A stretch of DNA of 64,000 bases from Halocaridina rubra (taxonomy: Eukaryota; Arthropoda; Malacostraca; Decapoda; Atyidae). Numbering within the stretch: the first letter of the stretch is position 1; each line of letters begins with the position of its first letter. This document shows, piece by piece, positions 44,815 through 58,212 of this stretch. The notes below the pieces were generated by a model. The model worked only from the letters and a program-made list of their open reading frames with translations. It was not told where the DNA came from and did no database searches. The translations under genes were made by a program, and so were the position numbers. Location: the NCBI GenBank assembly GCA_037179515.1, contig JAXCGZ010003807.1, positions 118,501 through 182,500 of the forward strand. Direction: 5' to 3'.

Positions 44815-45447
44815 CAGGGTTCCCAGACGTGCAATAATTATCGCACAAATACGATAATTTGGGTCTTTGTACGAAAAACGATACCGTGCGTACGATATGC
44901 GATAATTCACGAAATTGCGTCAGAGATAATGATCAAGAATAATTAGAAGTGTAATAAACTCTGAGTATCATTTATTTCATATATTTTTCGTTTTCTTTAC
45001 AGAGAAATAACCTTTTCGTGACATCTTATGTTTTGTATACAGAATATCAATCTTTTCGTTACTATATGGACTTTTTTTTTAGTTTGATCATTCATTTACA
45101 TTGGCTGTCTCTTTCAATTTTGGGGGTAGCCGACATCAAAAAAAAGAAACAATAAGGGGATTACTTTGCTCTATGGGCAATGACGAGGGAGCTGGCGACC
45201 GTTCAGACGATAGAACACAGAAAATTAACTTTTTTTTGTTTTACATTTGTTTATTCAATTATTATATAAATAAATAGAAATATATAACTAAGTTTGCTTA
45301 ATCTCTCCCTATTAGTGATACAAATACAATATTATTGGTGAAAAAACAACGATATTGTGTAATCATAACTGTACGATATTATTTACAAAAATGATAATTC
45401 AGACAACTTTGGTACGATATTGCAGTCTGATTCATCTGGGAACCCTG
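44815..45447. mobile_element. non-autonomous hAT element with near 8-bp target duplication
   Basis: The termini CAGGGTTCCCAGA (44815) and TCTGGGAACCCTG (ending 45447) are perfect inverted repeats. The flanks GCTAGGGC (44807-44814) and GCTAAGAC (45448-45455) match at 6 of 8 bases. The neighbouring tandem repeat shows the empty site to be of the form CGTTCTCTAAGACTGG. The interior is AT-rich with ACGATAAT-type short repeats and no transposase. An RTE 3' fragment (45100-45155) inserted inside it. Confidence 0.88.
45100..45156 (-). mobile_element. RTE-like LINE 3' terminus fragment
   Basis: TTGGCTGTCTCTTTCAATTT, then GGGGGTAGCCGACATCAAAA, is the complement of the RTE-like 3' end also present at 23030-23060. 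It lies inside the hAT element. Confidence 0.8.
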
Positions 45448-46271
45448 GCTAAGACTGGTATTTTCGCGTGACAAGTGTTTACTGCATAACGCACGTTCTC
45501 TACAATTGGTATTTTTCAGATAGCTGTTTACTAACCATAATACATAATATTTCTCCTTTCTAGCTTTATGAATCAAGAGTTATGAAATGATTAAGGTTAA
45601 AAAAATAAAAAATATAATAATTATATGTATATTTATTTCTTATAAGCCAAGTTTTTTTTTTAATGAATTCCACGTTTCTAGACACAGACCTCCGTCATCA
45701 CGAGCTGGGACTGAAAGAGAGGAATTCATCATTTATGTGGGTTACATCTTCATTTAAGTTCTTTAGTTATATTTGTTCTAGGATACAGTGAATATGTCAG
45801 TACTACTGTAATATATATTGAAAGAAATTACTATTTAAGTGGGGAAGAAGCTTCAAATATGGGATATCTTTTGTGAACTAAACAATTGTCCAAGCCGAAA
45901 CCAACATTGCCAGCGGGTTTTTTTTAATTGAGTGAGATAATCTTTAAGTCTATATATAGAATAAACACCCACTCACATGAGCAGAGTAATACCATGTTAT
46001 AACGGTTATATTCATAATAGGAGTATAAGCAGAAATATTTTATGTCAGTGCCAGTATACTCTAGGAGTTGACCAATATGTTTTTCTAGTGATTTTATTTT
46101 TGTGATTTTGATGATTATATAGCAATGCCTTCGTTTTTAATCTCCCAAAATCCCATCATTCCATTGCCTAACAGTGTCGAGAGAAGTGGAGAAACGGTAT
46201 ATCTGAAACAAATTAAGGAAAAGTATATCAATTCGCAACATCAAATATCAGGAAAACATTGTTTAATCATG

Positions 46272-46748
46272 GGAACACCTATAGTTTAGCGGGCCATGCC
46301 AATGTTCAAAACCTACCAATAGATGGCGATAGGCACTGACTAGAGATTGGCGGATGAACACAACAAAAATGGTGAAAAATAAACAAAACAAACAAACAAA
46401 CAAAAACTTTATTTCCATTTCAATACAATGGGTATTCGTCAGCCAGGGCAAGCCCCAACCCCCCACTGTGGTGTCCAACCACAGCAGTTCCTGCCAGTAA
46501 ACAGCTTAAACTCTCGGTCTTGGACGGGAACCGATCTTTAGACCTCGTGAATGCGAAGCCAGTGCGTTACCACTGTACTATCCTAAATAAAAATACTTAC
46601 CTAACCTCTTAGTCTGGGGGGCTTCGCCCCCCTGGGACCCCCGTCTCACTATCCTAACTAAAAATACTTACCTAACCTTCAGTCGAACTACTTACCTGAG
46701 TGGAGGGATGAGGTCGTGCGGCATGGCCCGCTAAACTGTAAACTACCC
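46272..46748. mobile_element. small DNA transposon with TIRs and a TAATCATG target duplication, carrying a SINE
   Basis: Identical 8-bp flanks TAATCATG lie at 46264-46271 and 46749-46756. Inside them, TATAGTTTAGCGGGCCATGC (left, 46279) and GCATGGCCCGCTAAACTGTA (right, 46722) are inverted repeats. The interior holds a SINE, two copies of a TACTTACCTAACCT-type block (about 46590 and 46665) and a GC hairpin (GGGGGGCTTCGCCCCCC, about 46616). The 8-bp duplication suggests a hAT- or P-like origin. Confidence 0.8.
46369..46578 (-). mobile_element. tRNA-derived SINE, minus strand, with (CAAA)n-complement tail
   Basis: This is the complement of the SINE at 6412, with about 90% visible agreement over the head and body. 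Box A-like TAGTACAGTGGTAACGCACT and a GATCGGTTCCCGTCC segment are both present. The A-rich tail (46369-46407, read as AAACAAAC on the plus strand) lies at its 3' end. Confidence 0.88.
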
Positions 46749-46966
46749 TAATCATGTATAGCGTAACTATACTACGCTGATGTAACCTAACTTGAATGCA
46801 CTGATTGTAATCTCACCTTTCCTAACCCATTTTACCAGCTATGCTAATGCAGCAAAGTGCACAAGTACATATCAAAATCATATATCATGAGCGAAAATAA
46901 ATATACTAATTAGAAGAGCAGTTTTCTCAAGGGTATTATTTTAGTTATGGGATCAGTGGAATATGG

Positions 46967-49199
<2,233 letters not shown>

Positions 49200-49225
49200 G
49201 TAAACATGAGCAGTTTTGCAGTACA

Positions 49226-49264
49226 ATGTGCCAAGATTGTGTGAAAGAAGAATATCCAGACCGG
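49226..49264 (+). CDS. CHURC1: CHURC1 exon 1 (13 codons)
   Basis: ATG TGC begins the invariant MC..C zinc pair. The exon encodes [13 protein letters not shown] and ends at CGG|GTAAGT, phase 0. The upstream GTACA before the ATG is ordinary 5' UTR. Confidence 0.95.
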
Positions 49265-50991
49265 GTAAGTTCGTTTTTCAGTCACTCTATGATAGTGAGG
49301 CACTTTTAAACAATCTCTCAAAAAAGTGCATTTGAGGAGTGAAAATCAGATTTTTCTATTTTCATTCAGTCCTACAAGAGTTCTCTCCTGATGTGTGCTG
49401 AGTTAATAGGACACTTGAGGTCTTCCAAATATACATTTGTTCAGGCCATATGCTATAAGGGTTTAATGGACTAAAACGAATGTGAATATGCTTTGTTTGC
49501 ATACTCATTCTTCACATCTCTAAGTGAGGTTCTCGTAACATGGATACTTGGTACCGTTGACAAGGTTGTTTTGAGTTTAGTAACCTTTAAAGATGAATAG
49601 CAGTGATATCTAGAGAATATAGTGAAGGTGTATTTGAAAATCTGTTACTAGTATGTGTAGAGACTTCTTGTCTCCTCATTTTTCTGGATCTCTAGCATGC
49701 CCAATTATGAGAGATGAAGACAGAATTTGTATTGGTCAGTGCAAGGAAAATGGTCCTCCCGTTTTTCTTTTTGATGGTATGTTTTATATTTCGTACAGTA
49801 TGGTGACTTCTGTGCTTGTAATTAATTTGCCAGCAGTTGCTTCAAGTATTCAAGAGATAATATTTATAAGTAAAACAGTGGAGAAAGAGACCGCTGCCAG
49901 CTGTGTCTTGAATATTTTTTTTTTTTCCCCAAGGGACGATTCTTTAAAGCTGCAGTTTATTCCATAATCCTTGCTCTATAAGAAAGCAAGTTGACTTAAA
50001 ATACTTGAAATGACATGAACATCCTACCTCCCCTATTTGACCCATCCAGTCCAACATATATTCATATTTTGTTTTTTAGGTGGGAAGAAGAATTGCATTT
50101 CAGTGTGCTAAAATACTTTTTTTTTTCCTAAACCAAAACCTCATTAACCTGTCTCAGTGTGTATAATTTGGATGGCTGTAGACATAGCTCCTTGGATGTT
50201 CTCTCTTAATTTTTCATTCATTGTCCGTGTAAGTAATTGACCATTTGTACTTTGGGTCTCTGATGTATTTCTCTCTAAAGTCCATAGGTCTGTGGCATAT
50301 CAATCCTTTGATATCTCTGAGGCCCTGTGACATTTTCACCTCTTGGATTTATTTCATGACACTTGAGTTTGTAGAGGGATCTGTAATCCTACAAGAGATC
50401 ACCCCCAGACATTCTGAAATTAGTATGTTGTGTCAGAAAAAGAGGCTTTTCAAGTTCACGCTTTAAAACACTTGCTTATTGTTAAATCTGTCTTTTTAAA
50501 GCATTAATAATTTTTTTGGGTACTTATATTCATATCGAATATAATTTTCCGTAATATTTCCCTTGTCTCTTTTCCTAAAAATATTATATTTCATCCAACT
50601 ATTTGTGAAGTTACCTTAGGTTAGAGGATACCCGCTGTTACATTTTTGTTCATAATATGCATACACTGTGTGGAGATTTGTGGCACACGGCTTGGTCGGT
50701 GCAGCGACTGCTTCTTCCCATCTACCTTCACACTCTAGAACTCTCTTCCTTCAAAAACCTGATATATCATCATCTCAGGGCCTAATTCTCCATATTTCTA
50801 GGTCCTCAGTGCTTCGACTATTTTTTTCAGTCTGTCCTTGTCCTTTGTGTATTAGTACATCATCTCCGCCTTTTCGATATGCTTTTTCTTTTCCTTCGTC
50901 TTAATTTTTTTTTCGTGCCCGGGCCGTTATTGATGAGGGCAGTTTTTTGACTGGCCCGGTGTCACACTCTCTCTCTCTCTAAAAATGAAAG

Positions 50992-51088
<97 letters not shown>

Positions 51089-52309
51089 TGTATATATAAA
51101 ACTGGTATTCTAATTTTATTACATTTATGTCGTAGCCTCTATATATGTTGAAACTATTGTGATGAATACGTACTTTGGTTATAAAGAAAAAGTTAGGTCA
51201 GTTTTCCATGTTTTCATGTGCCATACCTCAGCATATTCCCTACTTTGTAAACTTACCATAGTAAGGTGAAGAAAGATTTATATGTACATAATATAAGAAA
51301 TTAAATTACTTTTATGATAGTGGCCAATTGAATGTGCCTATGTTAAGAGATTTAATACTGAATGAAGTTTTTCATTTGCAGGGCTCTTTGTGTCTGGATT
51401 CAGGAACTTATTTAGCCAATTTGTTAGGCTGTCACGGGTGTGGGCACAAGGATACTCTGAAATCTGTCAATAGAGCCACTACTTCCAACCCAGAATTCTT
51501 ATCTCAGGAAGTTATTGAATATGACCGTAAGTATTTTTAGTTTTTCACTTTCAGTGGAGTATATTAGTTATGATGTCAGTAAATATTGACATGTTATTCA
51601 GCCAAGTTATTTTTCTCCTAAATTTCTCTAATTTTTTCATAATCTGTATATTATTGATTAAACCTCTGATTATTTTCCTTTTTTGGAATATTTAGTCATG
51701 TAAAAAAAAAAGTTTAGTTTCAGTGTATCATTGCGAAATCTATCATACCAGTGGCTGTTTTATAGAGTAGCTGTGGACTCCTTTTAGACACAGCTTTTTA
51801 CAGCATTAAATAGCTGTGTAAAGTACTTATATTTAGGATTTGCAGGAGGCTGTGTTATATTTTTGTCAGTATGATATATTTGTTTTTGTTAAGCAAAGTT
51901 AGTAGAGAATGAAAATTATCTGCATCGACCTCCTAACATCTCTTGATTTTCAGTTGTGGGTTTATTGGAATTTAGTTTGACAAAAGATATATGCATCCTT
52001 ACTTTAGTGTGTGAATCTAGATAACTGATTAAGAAAGCTGGTATTTGATATTTAGTATTTCATATGTGCTGTGTTTATGTGTTGATGTATAGGTTGTGCG
52101 TATTTCCAGAAAATCATTTAACAGAATCTGTTTACACTATTTCAGATGTCTGTGGTAATTGTAGTCATGTTGTAGCCACCCATGACCATCGTTTCTGGGT
52201 GGAAGAGGACTACCAGTACTACGAAATGAGCTGTATGTTATGTGGCAGTGCTGAGGATACAAGATCATGCCTTCCAGAGGACCCTCGCTTGGATGCTGTT
52301 TTATATTAG
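49226..52309 (+). CDS. CHURC1: Churchill zinc-binding protein, three exons, whole gene span
   Basis: Exons 49226-49264 (39 nt), 51382-51526 (145) and 52146-52309 (164) make 348 nt, or 115 residues plus stop. All introns are GT-AG, with phases 0 and 1. Churchill is a small zinc-binding protein first described as a transcriptional activator in chick neural induction; human CHURC1 has 112 residues. The product has the family start [13 protein letters not shown], then [11 protein letters not shown] (C30, C33), [20 protein letters not shown] (H62, C64, C67, with H69 and H74) and [19 protein letters not shown] (C91, C94). All zinc-site cysteines seen in the vertebrate protein are kept. Intron 1 (2117 bp) holds a Jockey 3' fragment and a (TA)n tract. 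Intron 2 is 619 bp. FKRP follows 498 bp downstream on the same strand. Confidence 0.96.
50660..50975 (+). mobile_element. Jockey-type LINE 3' fragment in CHURC1 intron 1
   Basis: TGTGTGGAGATTTGTGGCAC, then GGTCGGTGCAGCGACTGCTT, through the 3' UTR to GATGAGGGCAGTTTTTTGAC and GTGTCACACT. About 45 bp after CTCTCTTCCTT are deleted relative to other copies. It is followed by CT repeats and a (TA)n tract rather than poly(A). Confidence 0.9.
50993..51088. repeat. (TA)n microsatellite, about 95 bp
   Basis: Pure TA tract directly after the LINE fragment in CHURC1 intron 1. Confidence 0.97.
51382..51526 (+). CDS. CHURC1: CHURC1 exon 2
   Basis: The acceptor is TTTTTCATTTGCAG and the donor C|GTAAGT. 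It encodes [20 protein letters not shown] and on to EVIEYD, and leaves one base of the His62 codon. Confidence 0.96.
52146..52309 (+). CDS. CHURC1: CHURC1 exon 3 and stop
   Basis: The acceptor is CACTATTTCAG. The two leading bases complete His62. It then encodes [20 protein letters not shown] and the C-terminal [10 protein letters not shown] segment, ending LDAVLY and TAG. Confidence 0.96.
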
Positions 52310-52382
52310 ATGTACTGTCCTGCTAAGTTGTAAGGATATGATTTGCATTTGTAATTTCTCTTATACAGGACATAATTGATAT

Positions 52383-52388
52383 AATAAA
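52383..52388 (+). promoter_or_regulatory. candidate CHURC1 poly(A) signal (proximal)
   Basis: AATAAA 74 bases after the stop codon, followed by a GT-rich stretch (TGTGTATGTGTAC near 52404-52417). Confidence 0.6.
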
Positions 52389-52508
52389 TTGTGATTGACT
52401 CTTCTGTGTATGTGTACTGAATATTGATGTGGATAGTTTTATGGAATGTTAGGGATATGCATCAACAGGGGACCTCATGTACAATCTAATATCTCGACCA
52501 ATCAATGA

Positions 52509-52514
52509 AATAAA
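52509..52514 (+). promoter_or_regulatory. candidate CHURC1 poly(A) signal (distal)
   Basis: AATAAA 200 bases after the stop, followed by a T-rich segment and TTGTTGTAAT. Either this or the proximal site must act before FKRP starts at 52808. Confidence 0.5.
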
Positions 52515-52807
52515 ATATTTTTTCCAGTCCATTTGATTGTTGTAATCATTGTCTTATATTTATAGTTAAAACGTATAATGTTGACATAGTCCAAAGCCAA
52601 GTAATCAAAACAATATTCAAATACTCTAGTAATACAGTTCACAAATGTAAATTTCACAAACATGCTCAAATTATTATTACAAAGAAATTAGTGTTTTTAA
52701 TTGTAATTTCTTTATCGTATCATGAGAATATTAAACTGCTGTAATCGTGATGAAGTTAGGAATTATTATCTAAACTGTATTGTCACTAATAATCTTCGTA
52801 TATTGCT

Positions 52808-54307
52808 ATGGTTGGAGTAAGAAAGACCAGAACAGTTGGACTTATTTTGTTTATTTTAGTAGTTTTATTTTTAACCAGACAAATCAGGTTACACCTCGCA
52901 GCTGAGGAAGTTGCTAAAAATGAAGTTCCAGAGAAAAAGAACAACTTAGAGGATTTAGTTATAATAATTAGGGAATTTGAGAGCTTTGATAATGATGTTA
53001 GTGAAACTGTAGAGTCTGTATTAAAAGCTTGTAATAGAGAGTGTAAGATAGCAGTTGTTAGTGATGAAAGGGTATATCCTCCTTTGCATTTGCCAAAAGA
53101 AGTGCAGTCTCATGTCTTAACTCCAGGATTACTTTATAAACCCCCAGACTTAAAATCATTTTTGACTGGCACAAAGTATGTTTTACTGCTGCCAGATGGA
53201 GCAAGATGCTCATCTGCAACCCAGCTGCTAGATTTAATTCATGTTTTGGAAACTGGAGATTGGCAGGTGGTTGCTGTTGGTGTTGGAGGTTCACCATTGA
53301 CTTGCCACCGGTACACTTTGGATATTCAGGCATGGACGCTTTCTGTGGCTCCTGCTCCACAGAGTGAAGCTTGTGATGCAGTTAGTGGACGTGCTGCTTT
53401 GTTGATGAGGACAAATAGTTTTTTGTTATTGACTCACCCCTTAGCAAGGCCAGTATCTTTAAGTGTTGGTATCCAAGGGGCTGCACGTTCGTGGAAGGTG
53501 CACGTTAGCCGAGGAGGGTTACTCGGAGAGGGTCGTCAGCTGTACGCCTCCGAGCATTTTCAGTGGAAACTCGATGCCATTGTAGAAGAACAAAAACGCC
53601 TTCTCTATGCAGCTTTAGGTGTAAAAAAAGTTGTTAGCTCGGGGGGTAATGTTTTGTGGTATGGATGTACTAAGACAACACCGAGGTGCTTTCCCACTGT
53701 GGTTGGTGACACACCAGAATACTTATATCAAGGACGTTGGACTCCACCTTGCTGTTTAGAAGGCTTACGAGCAACTGCGAGGCACGTTTTCCGTGTTCTC
53801 CGGACCTGTAGAGCTCGTTGGTGGTTGGAAGGCGGATCATTGTTAGGTGCGGTTAGGAGTGGAGACATAATTCCCTGGGATTACGATGTAGATGTAGGGA
53901 TATATTCACAAGATGTTGATCGCTGTCCTCAGCTTAAATCAGCTCGTTGGCAGACATTAGAAGATGATGATGGATATGTTTGGCAAAGAGCCTCTGAAGG
54001 AGGATTCTTTAGAGTACATTATAGCACTGCTAATCACTTACATGTGGATGTCTTTCCCTTCACTCCAAAGAGAGGATTAATGACACGTGGAGGTGCCTGG
54101 AGCACAGGCCACAAACAAGACATTGATTTCCCCGAGCATTTTCTGCGCCCTTTAGCATCTGTCAATTTTGCTGGTGTTATGGCCTCTGCTCCAAACAATG
54201 TCAGAGATTTCTTGGAGTTGAAATTTGGATCTGGAGTTATAGAAAACCCTCAATATCCCAATCCAGAGATTCTATTACCACATAACATATCCTTACCGCA
54301 AGGATAA
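52808..54307 (+). CDS. FKRP: fukutin-related protein (ribitol-phosphate transferase of alpha-dystroglycan glycosylation)
   Basis: A single-exon 499-residue product; human FKRP is 495 residues, also with one coding exon. FKRP is a Golgi type II membrane enzyme that adds the second ribitol-5-phosphate from CDP-ribitol to the core glycan of alpha-dystroglycan. Visible parts are a basic N-terminus with a membrane anchor at about residues 9-26, a stem domain (about 45-280), and a C-terminal nucleotidyltransferase-like domain. The zinc-binding cysteines are present as C287, C294, C315 and C316. The catalytic segment GGSLLGAVRSGDIIPW is followed by DYDVD, with metal-binding aspartates D358, D360 and D362. 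NHLHVDVFPF, FPEHFLRPL and LELKFGSGVIENPQYPNPE are further family blocks. No frameshift or missing key residue is seen, so the gene looks functional. The first ATG starts right before the basic/anchor segment and is the natural start. The 5' UTR probably starts within the 498 bp after CHURC1. Confidence 0.97.
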   Translation: MVGVRKTRTVGLILFILVVLFLTRQIRLHLAAEEVAKNEVPEKKNNLEDLVIIIREFESFDNDVSETVESVLKACNRECKIAVVSDERVYPPLHLPKEVQSHVLTPGLLYKPPDLKSFLTGTKYVLLLPDGARCSSATQLLDLIHVLETGDWQVVAVGVGGSPLTCHRYTLDIQAWTLSVAPAPQSEACDAVSGRAALLMRTNSFLLLTHPLARPVSLSVGIQGAARSWKVHVSRGGLLGEGRQLYASEHFQWKLDAIVEEQKRLLYAALGVKKVVSSGGNVLWYGCTKTTPRCFPTVVGDTPEYLYQGRWTPPCCLEGLRATARHVFRVLRTCRARWWLEGGSLLGAVRSGDIIPWDYDVDVGIYSQDVDRCPQLKSARWQTLEDDDGYVWQRASEGGFFRVHYSTANHLHVDVFPFTPKRGLMTRGGAWSTGHKQDIDFPEHFLRPLASVNFAGVMASAPNNVRDFLELKFGSGVIENPQYPNPEILLPHNISLPQG

Positions 54308-55084
54308 TGAAACAAATTATATTCTCACCACCTACTTTACGTCTAGTTATATTGACTCGTTATATTGTTGATTCTAGTTGTGCATGTGCAAAATCTTGCT
54401 GCTGTGTTGTCTTCCACTTACTTTTCCTAGGTGTTGTCGTTGTTTGCTTGCATCTGCTTCCAGGAAATCAAAATATTTTCCATAGAAATGCTAAATGTGT
54501 ATGCATATGATTACAATAGTTAACAGTTTTGATAGAAGGTAATATTTTGTGACATGTGGTAAAAGTTGATATTTTTAAGATATGCTTCTATGAATGCTCA
54601 ATGTTTAGTTTTACAAAAACTGTACTGCACTTGCAAAGCCTTGCTTTACTCTTTCTGTGTATTAGATTATAATAGTCCACTTAGAGTCAATGCATCTGCA
54701 AATATAAAATGTAGTATGTACAGAGACGATAATCTGTTAGTGATATTTTTATCATATACATAACCAAGTAAGAGACTTTCATAAATTGAAAATCATAAAT
54801 CGTACTCCTAGTCATTGTCATCATGGTATTCTCTGAATGTAGACTTATTGACAACTAATGCTGTTTTTCATATGTGTTTATTTTGTTACATTTGGTAGAG
54901 AATTCTTCATCACTGATAAATTGTGTTTTAGTTGTTAAGAACTAATTTCTAAAATTATATATTTTTCTGTTACCTTAACTGTATACTGTTTTAGAGTTTG
55001 CTGCCTAGCATTAATGCTTACATATTGTTTAGCATTTTTATGACAATAGTTATCATGTTTATGATTGAGCTTTGTCACCACTTT
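54308..55084 (+). other. likely FKRP 3' UTR
   Basis: AT-rich sequence with no repeat family and no conserved ORF. The short open frames at 54307-54510 and 54566-54763 have no family resemblance. Confidence 0.45.
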
Positions 55085-55090
55085 AATAAA
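55085..55090 (+). promoter_or_regulatory. candidate FKRP poly(A) signal
   Basis: AATAAA 778 bases after the FKRP stop, followed by a T-rich stretch (TTATTGTTTCTTTTTAC). It lies just before a (TA)n tract. Confidence 0.5.
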
Positions 55091-55138
55091 ATCTTATTGC
55101 TTATTGTTTCTTTTTACTTTTAAATATACTGCTATACC

Positions 55139-55287
<149 letters not shown>

Positions 55288-55374
55288 ATTTTCTATAAGT
55301 GTTGATCTTAATTCCTTTCTTTAATGGCTGATTCAGAGGAAATTGAAATTTTGTCTTCTAACAAAGATCCATAT

Positions 55375-55508
55375 ACCAAAGCCATATTCCCCCTTATGAG
55401 GGGGGTGGCTGAGTTAAAGAAAATTCTTTGACATTTTATGGGAAGTAAACTCCCAGTCCTCTCGCTCCGCCTCATTTAGTCGACTTTAACAACACGGAGG
55501 AAGTATTC
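55375..55508 (-). mobile_element. mini-RTE: RTE-like LINE 5' segment fused to its 3' terminus
   Basis: On the minus strand it runs from the RTE 5' region (GTTGTTAAAGTCGACTAAAT, then GAGGACTGGGAGTTTACTTC; compare 27225-27300) directly to the 3' terminus (TTAACTCAGCCACCCCCCTC; compare 32836-32880). All of ORF2 is missing. Confidence 0.7.
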
Positions 55509-55924
55509 TTACAAAGATAGCCACTTTTTATCAGGAACTGCTGATCACCAGTTTAAACAAATTTGTATTTGAATATGTGAACTAATATTCTCTCTGCCTA
55601 GCTTGACCTGTTTATATACCCCTTATCTGAATACCTAGATGTTTAGGTTCCAGATGACTTTAAATACAACACATGCACTGACAGAGTGATCTTCACTTGT
55701 AGACAAAATTTAGGTGGAATACAATACCTACATAATAGCCATTTTAATATACAGTATACTGATTTAGATCTTACCTGCCTAGCTCACTTGTTCAATTCTC
55801 TGCTTTTTATCCTCCATTAAATACGTATAGTGAATATGGTAACGAGTGACTATCCAGAAGGCATCTGAGACTAACCGTAGTGTATGGATGGATTATAACA
55901 CAAATATGAATGAATATATTTTAC

Positions 55925-56025
55925 GTTGCTAATTTTAGCGTATTTGTAACACATCTCTTCATCCCTTCACATCTGACTGGACACATCACTCCACATCTCT
56001 GTTTCTCTTTGTATTACTTCTTGTT
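55925..56025 (+). mobile_element. mini-LINE 5' part (Jockey-type leader)
   Basis: TTTGTAACACATCTCTTCAT, then CTTCACATCTGACTGGACAC and CATCTCTGTTTCTCTTTG, match the leader of the other mini-LINEs. The 3' part is lost or unrecognisable. Confidence 0.6.
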
Positions 56026-56741
<716 letters not shown>

Positions 56742-57879
56742 TTATGTCCAAGATGAAGGATGCTTTTCTTAGAAGGTTTCACACACAGACACCTTTGAAA
56801 GGGTCGACATGTATAATGAATTACTGTTGAAGGTAACAAATCTAGAAGACTATCAAGAATATAGGTTCAGTCGACCTTATAAGAACGCAGGAAGAGATGG
56901 GAAAATCCATACACTGGGAACAGGAAGCTGTAAAGTTAAGCAAGGAAAAACATGAAAAAGAAAATTGAAATTTTTGTTTGAGAGTTCATCCAAGAAAAGA
57001 TGTGATAAAATATAAAGTTTGGAAACCAAGAGTTAAAGCCTCATCAAGGTACGGACACTCAAATGCTGAAGGAGTAAAATCAAATTATAAGATACAGGAA
57101 AGTAAGGCAAATATAAAAGTAATTATAGAGACAAAATAATGTGTATAAATATACAGTGCTACTGTTTTTCCTATGAATTACAAAATAATAAGGATGAAAA
57201 CGTGAAAGGTTCCAAGTTGAAGAATTAAATATTGCTATGTAAGATGTGAGTTCAAGTTTATTTTCAAAATCGAAAACACAACTTCTGAGAGCATTTTAAT
57301 TGCTGTAGTATATAACCTACATAGAAATCGACAAAGACTTGAGGTATAAGAGGAAAGTGATATGGATACGTGAGAGGTCATATATTTATTTGTAAACATC
57401 TCAAATAAGAGAAAGTGTAAGATATTATTTATAGGGTATTTTAATTACACTGAAGTAGATTGAAATAGTCTTAATCTACACAGTGGAGAGGATTCTCTAG
57501 GCGTAAAATTTCCTAATTGTGTACAAGGACATTTTGTAATTACCCCCCGGGGGTGGTAAATTAACCCACACGGCTCTGTTTAGTATTCACAGACAATGTT
57601 TTAGATATTGGTAAAACTGAGTGTAAGCCACTGTTTTTAAGAAGTGACCACTATGTATTGTTGAGGGAGTCTATCATCAAGGGTGTTCTGCATGAGATTA
57701 GGGGGACTGGGAATTAAATGAAGAAGAACCATCCAAAAGGAGATTACAAGAGATTAACGGTAATTTTCCAAGTAGTGATTGGGGAATCACATTTAGCAAC
57801 AAATCTGCACAGGATATGTAGGAAATCTTTTGCAAGGCATATAAGAGGATAGTTATCTATTATATACCATCTACCAATA

Positions 57880-57946
57880 CTGGGGATCCTCAGTTTACGA
57901 TGTCCTCGAGTTACGATGTTTCATGGTTACAATGCATCTCCTGTAG

Positions 57947-57979
<33 letters not shown>

Positions 57980-58212
57980 TTTTTTTTTTTCCTCCCAAGC
58001 ATAAAGAAGATTCTGCTGATGGCAGTGTTTCAGAGAAGAGGAAATCCGTTACAATGGAATTGAATTTAAAGATAGTGAAATGCATGGCAAAGGAAGAAGT
58101 TTTACTACTGCATTAGCATTAGGTGCTTATTTATGTGTTCCAACTAATGCTGGAAGTCGGGTTACATTATGATTCAGGAACAGAATTCTACATAAGTCAA
58201 GGACCCCCTATA
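57880..58212 (+). mobile_element. Tigger/pogo-like MITE with a transposase N-terminal remnant
   Basis: The left end CTGGGGATCCTCAGTTTACG and right end CATAAGTCAAGGACCCCCTA are inverted repeats. The flanking TA and the CR1-like sequence on both sides (CCAATA / TAGGAGTTATTAATGCC) fit a TA insertion. Inside, VSEKRKSVTMELNLKIVKC is a CENP-B/Tigger helix-turn-helix start, preceded by an (ATT)n and T-run tract. Confidence 0.82.

Larger units (their letters stand above)
44455..45560 (+). repeat. degenerate tandem repeat, about 70-90-bp unit, split by a hAT element
   Basis: Units share GACTGGTATTTTTCACATA, a GTTTACTAA(G/T)C-type block, GCTAATCATA and CGCACGTTCTCTA. At least four copies occur before 44810 (near 44475, 44530, 44597 and 44650), and two or more after 45447 (near 45455 and 45505). 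Copies are strongly diverged and no coding function is apparent. Confidence 0.75.

Noticed and set aside
49653..49967. 104-codon open frame in CHURC1 intron 1
   Set aside because: No family resemblance, no splice context, and it lies between two well-supported CHURC1 exons.
53058..53360. 100-codon minus-strand frame inside FKRP
   Set aside because: It is a shadow of the FKRP coding strand without family resemblance.
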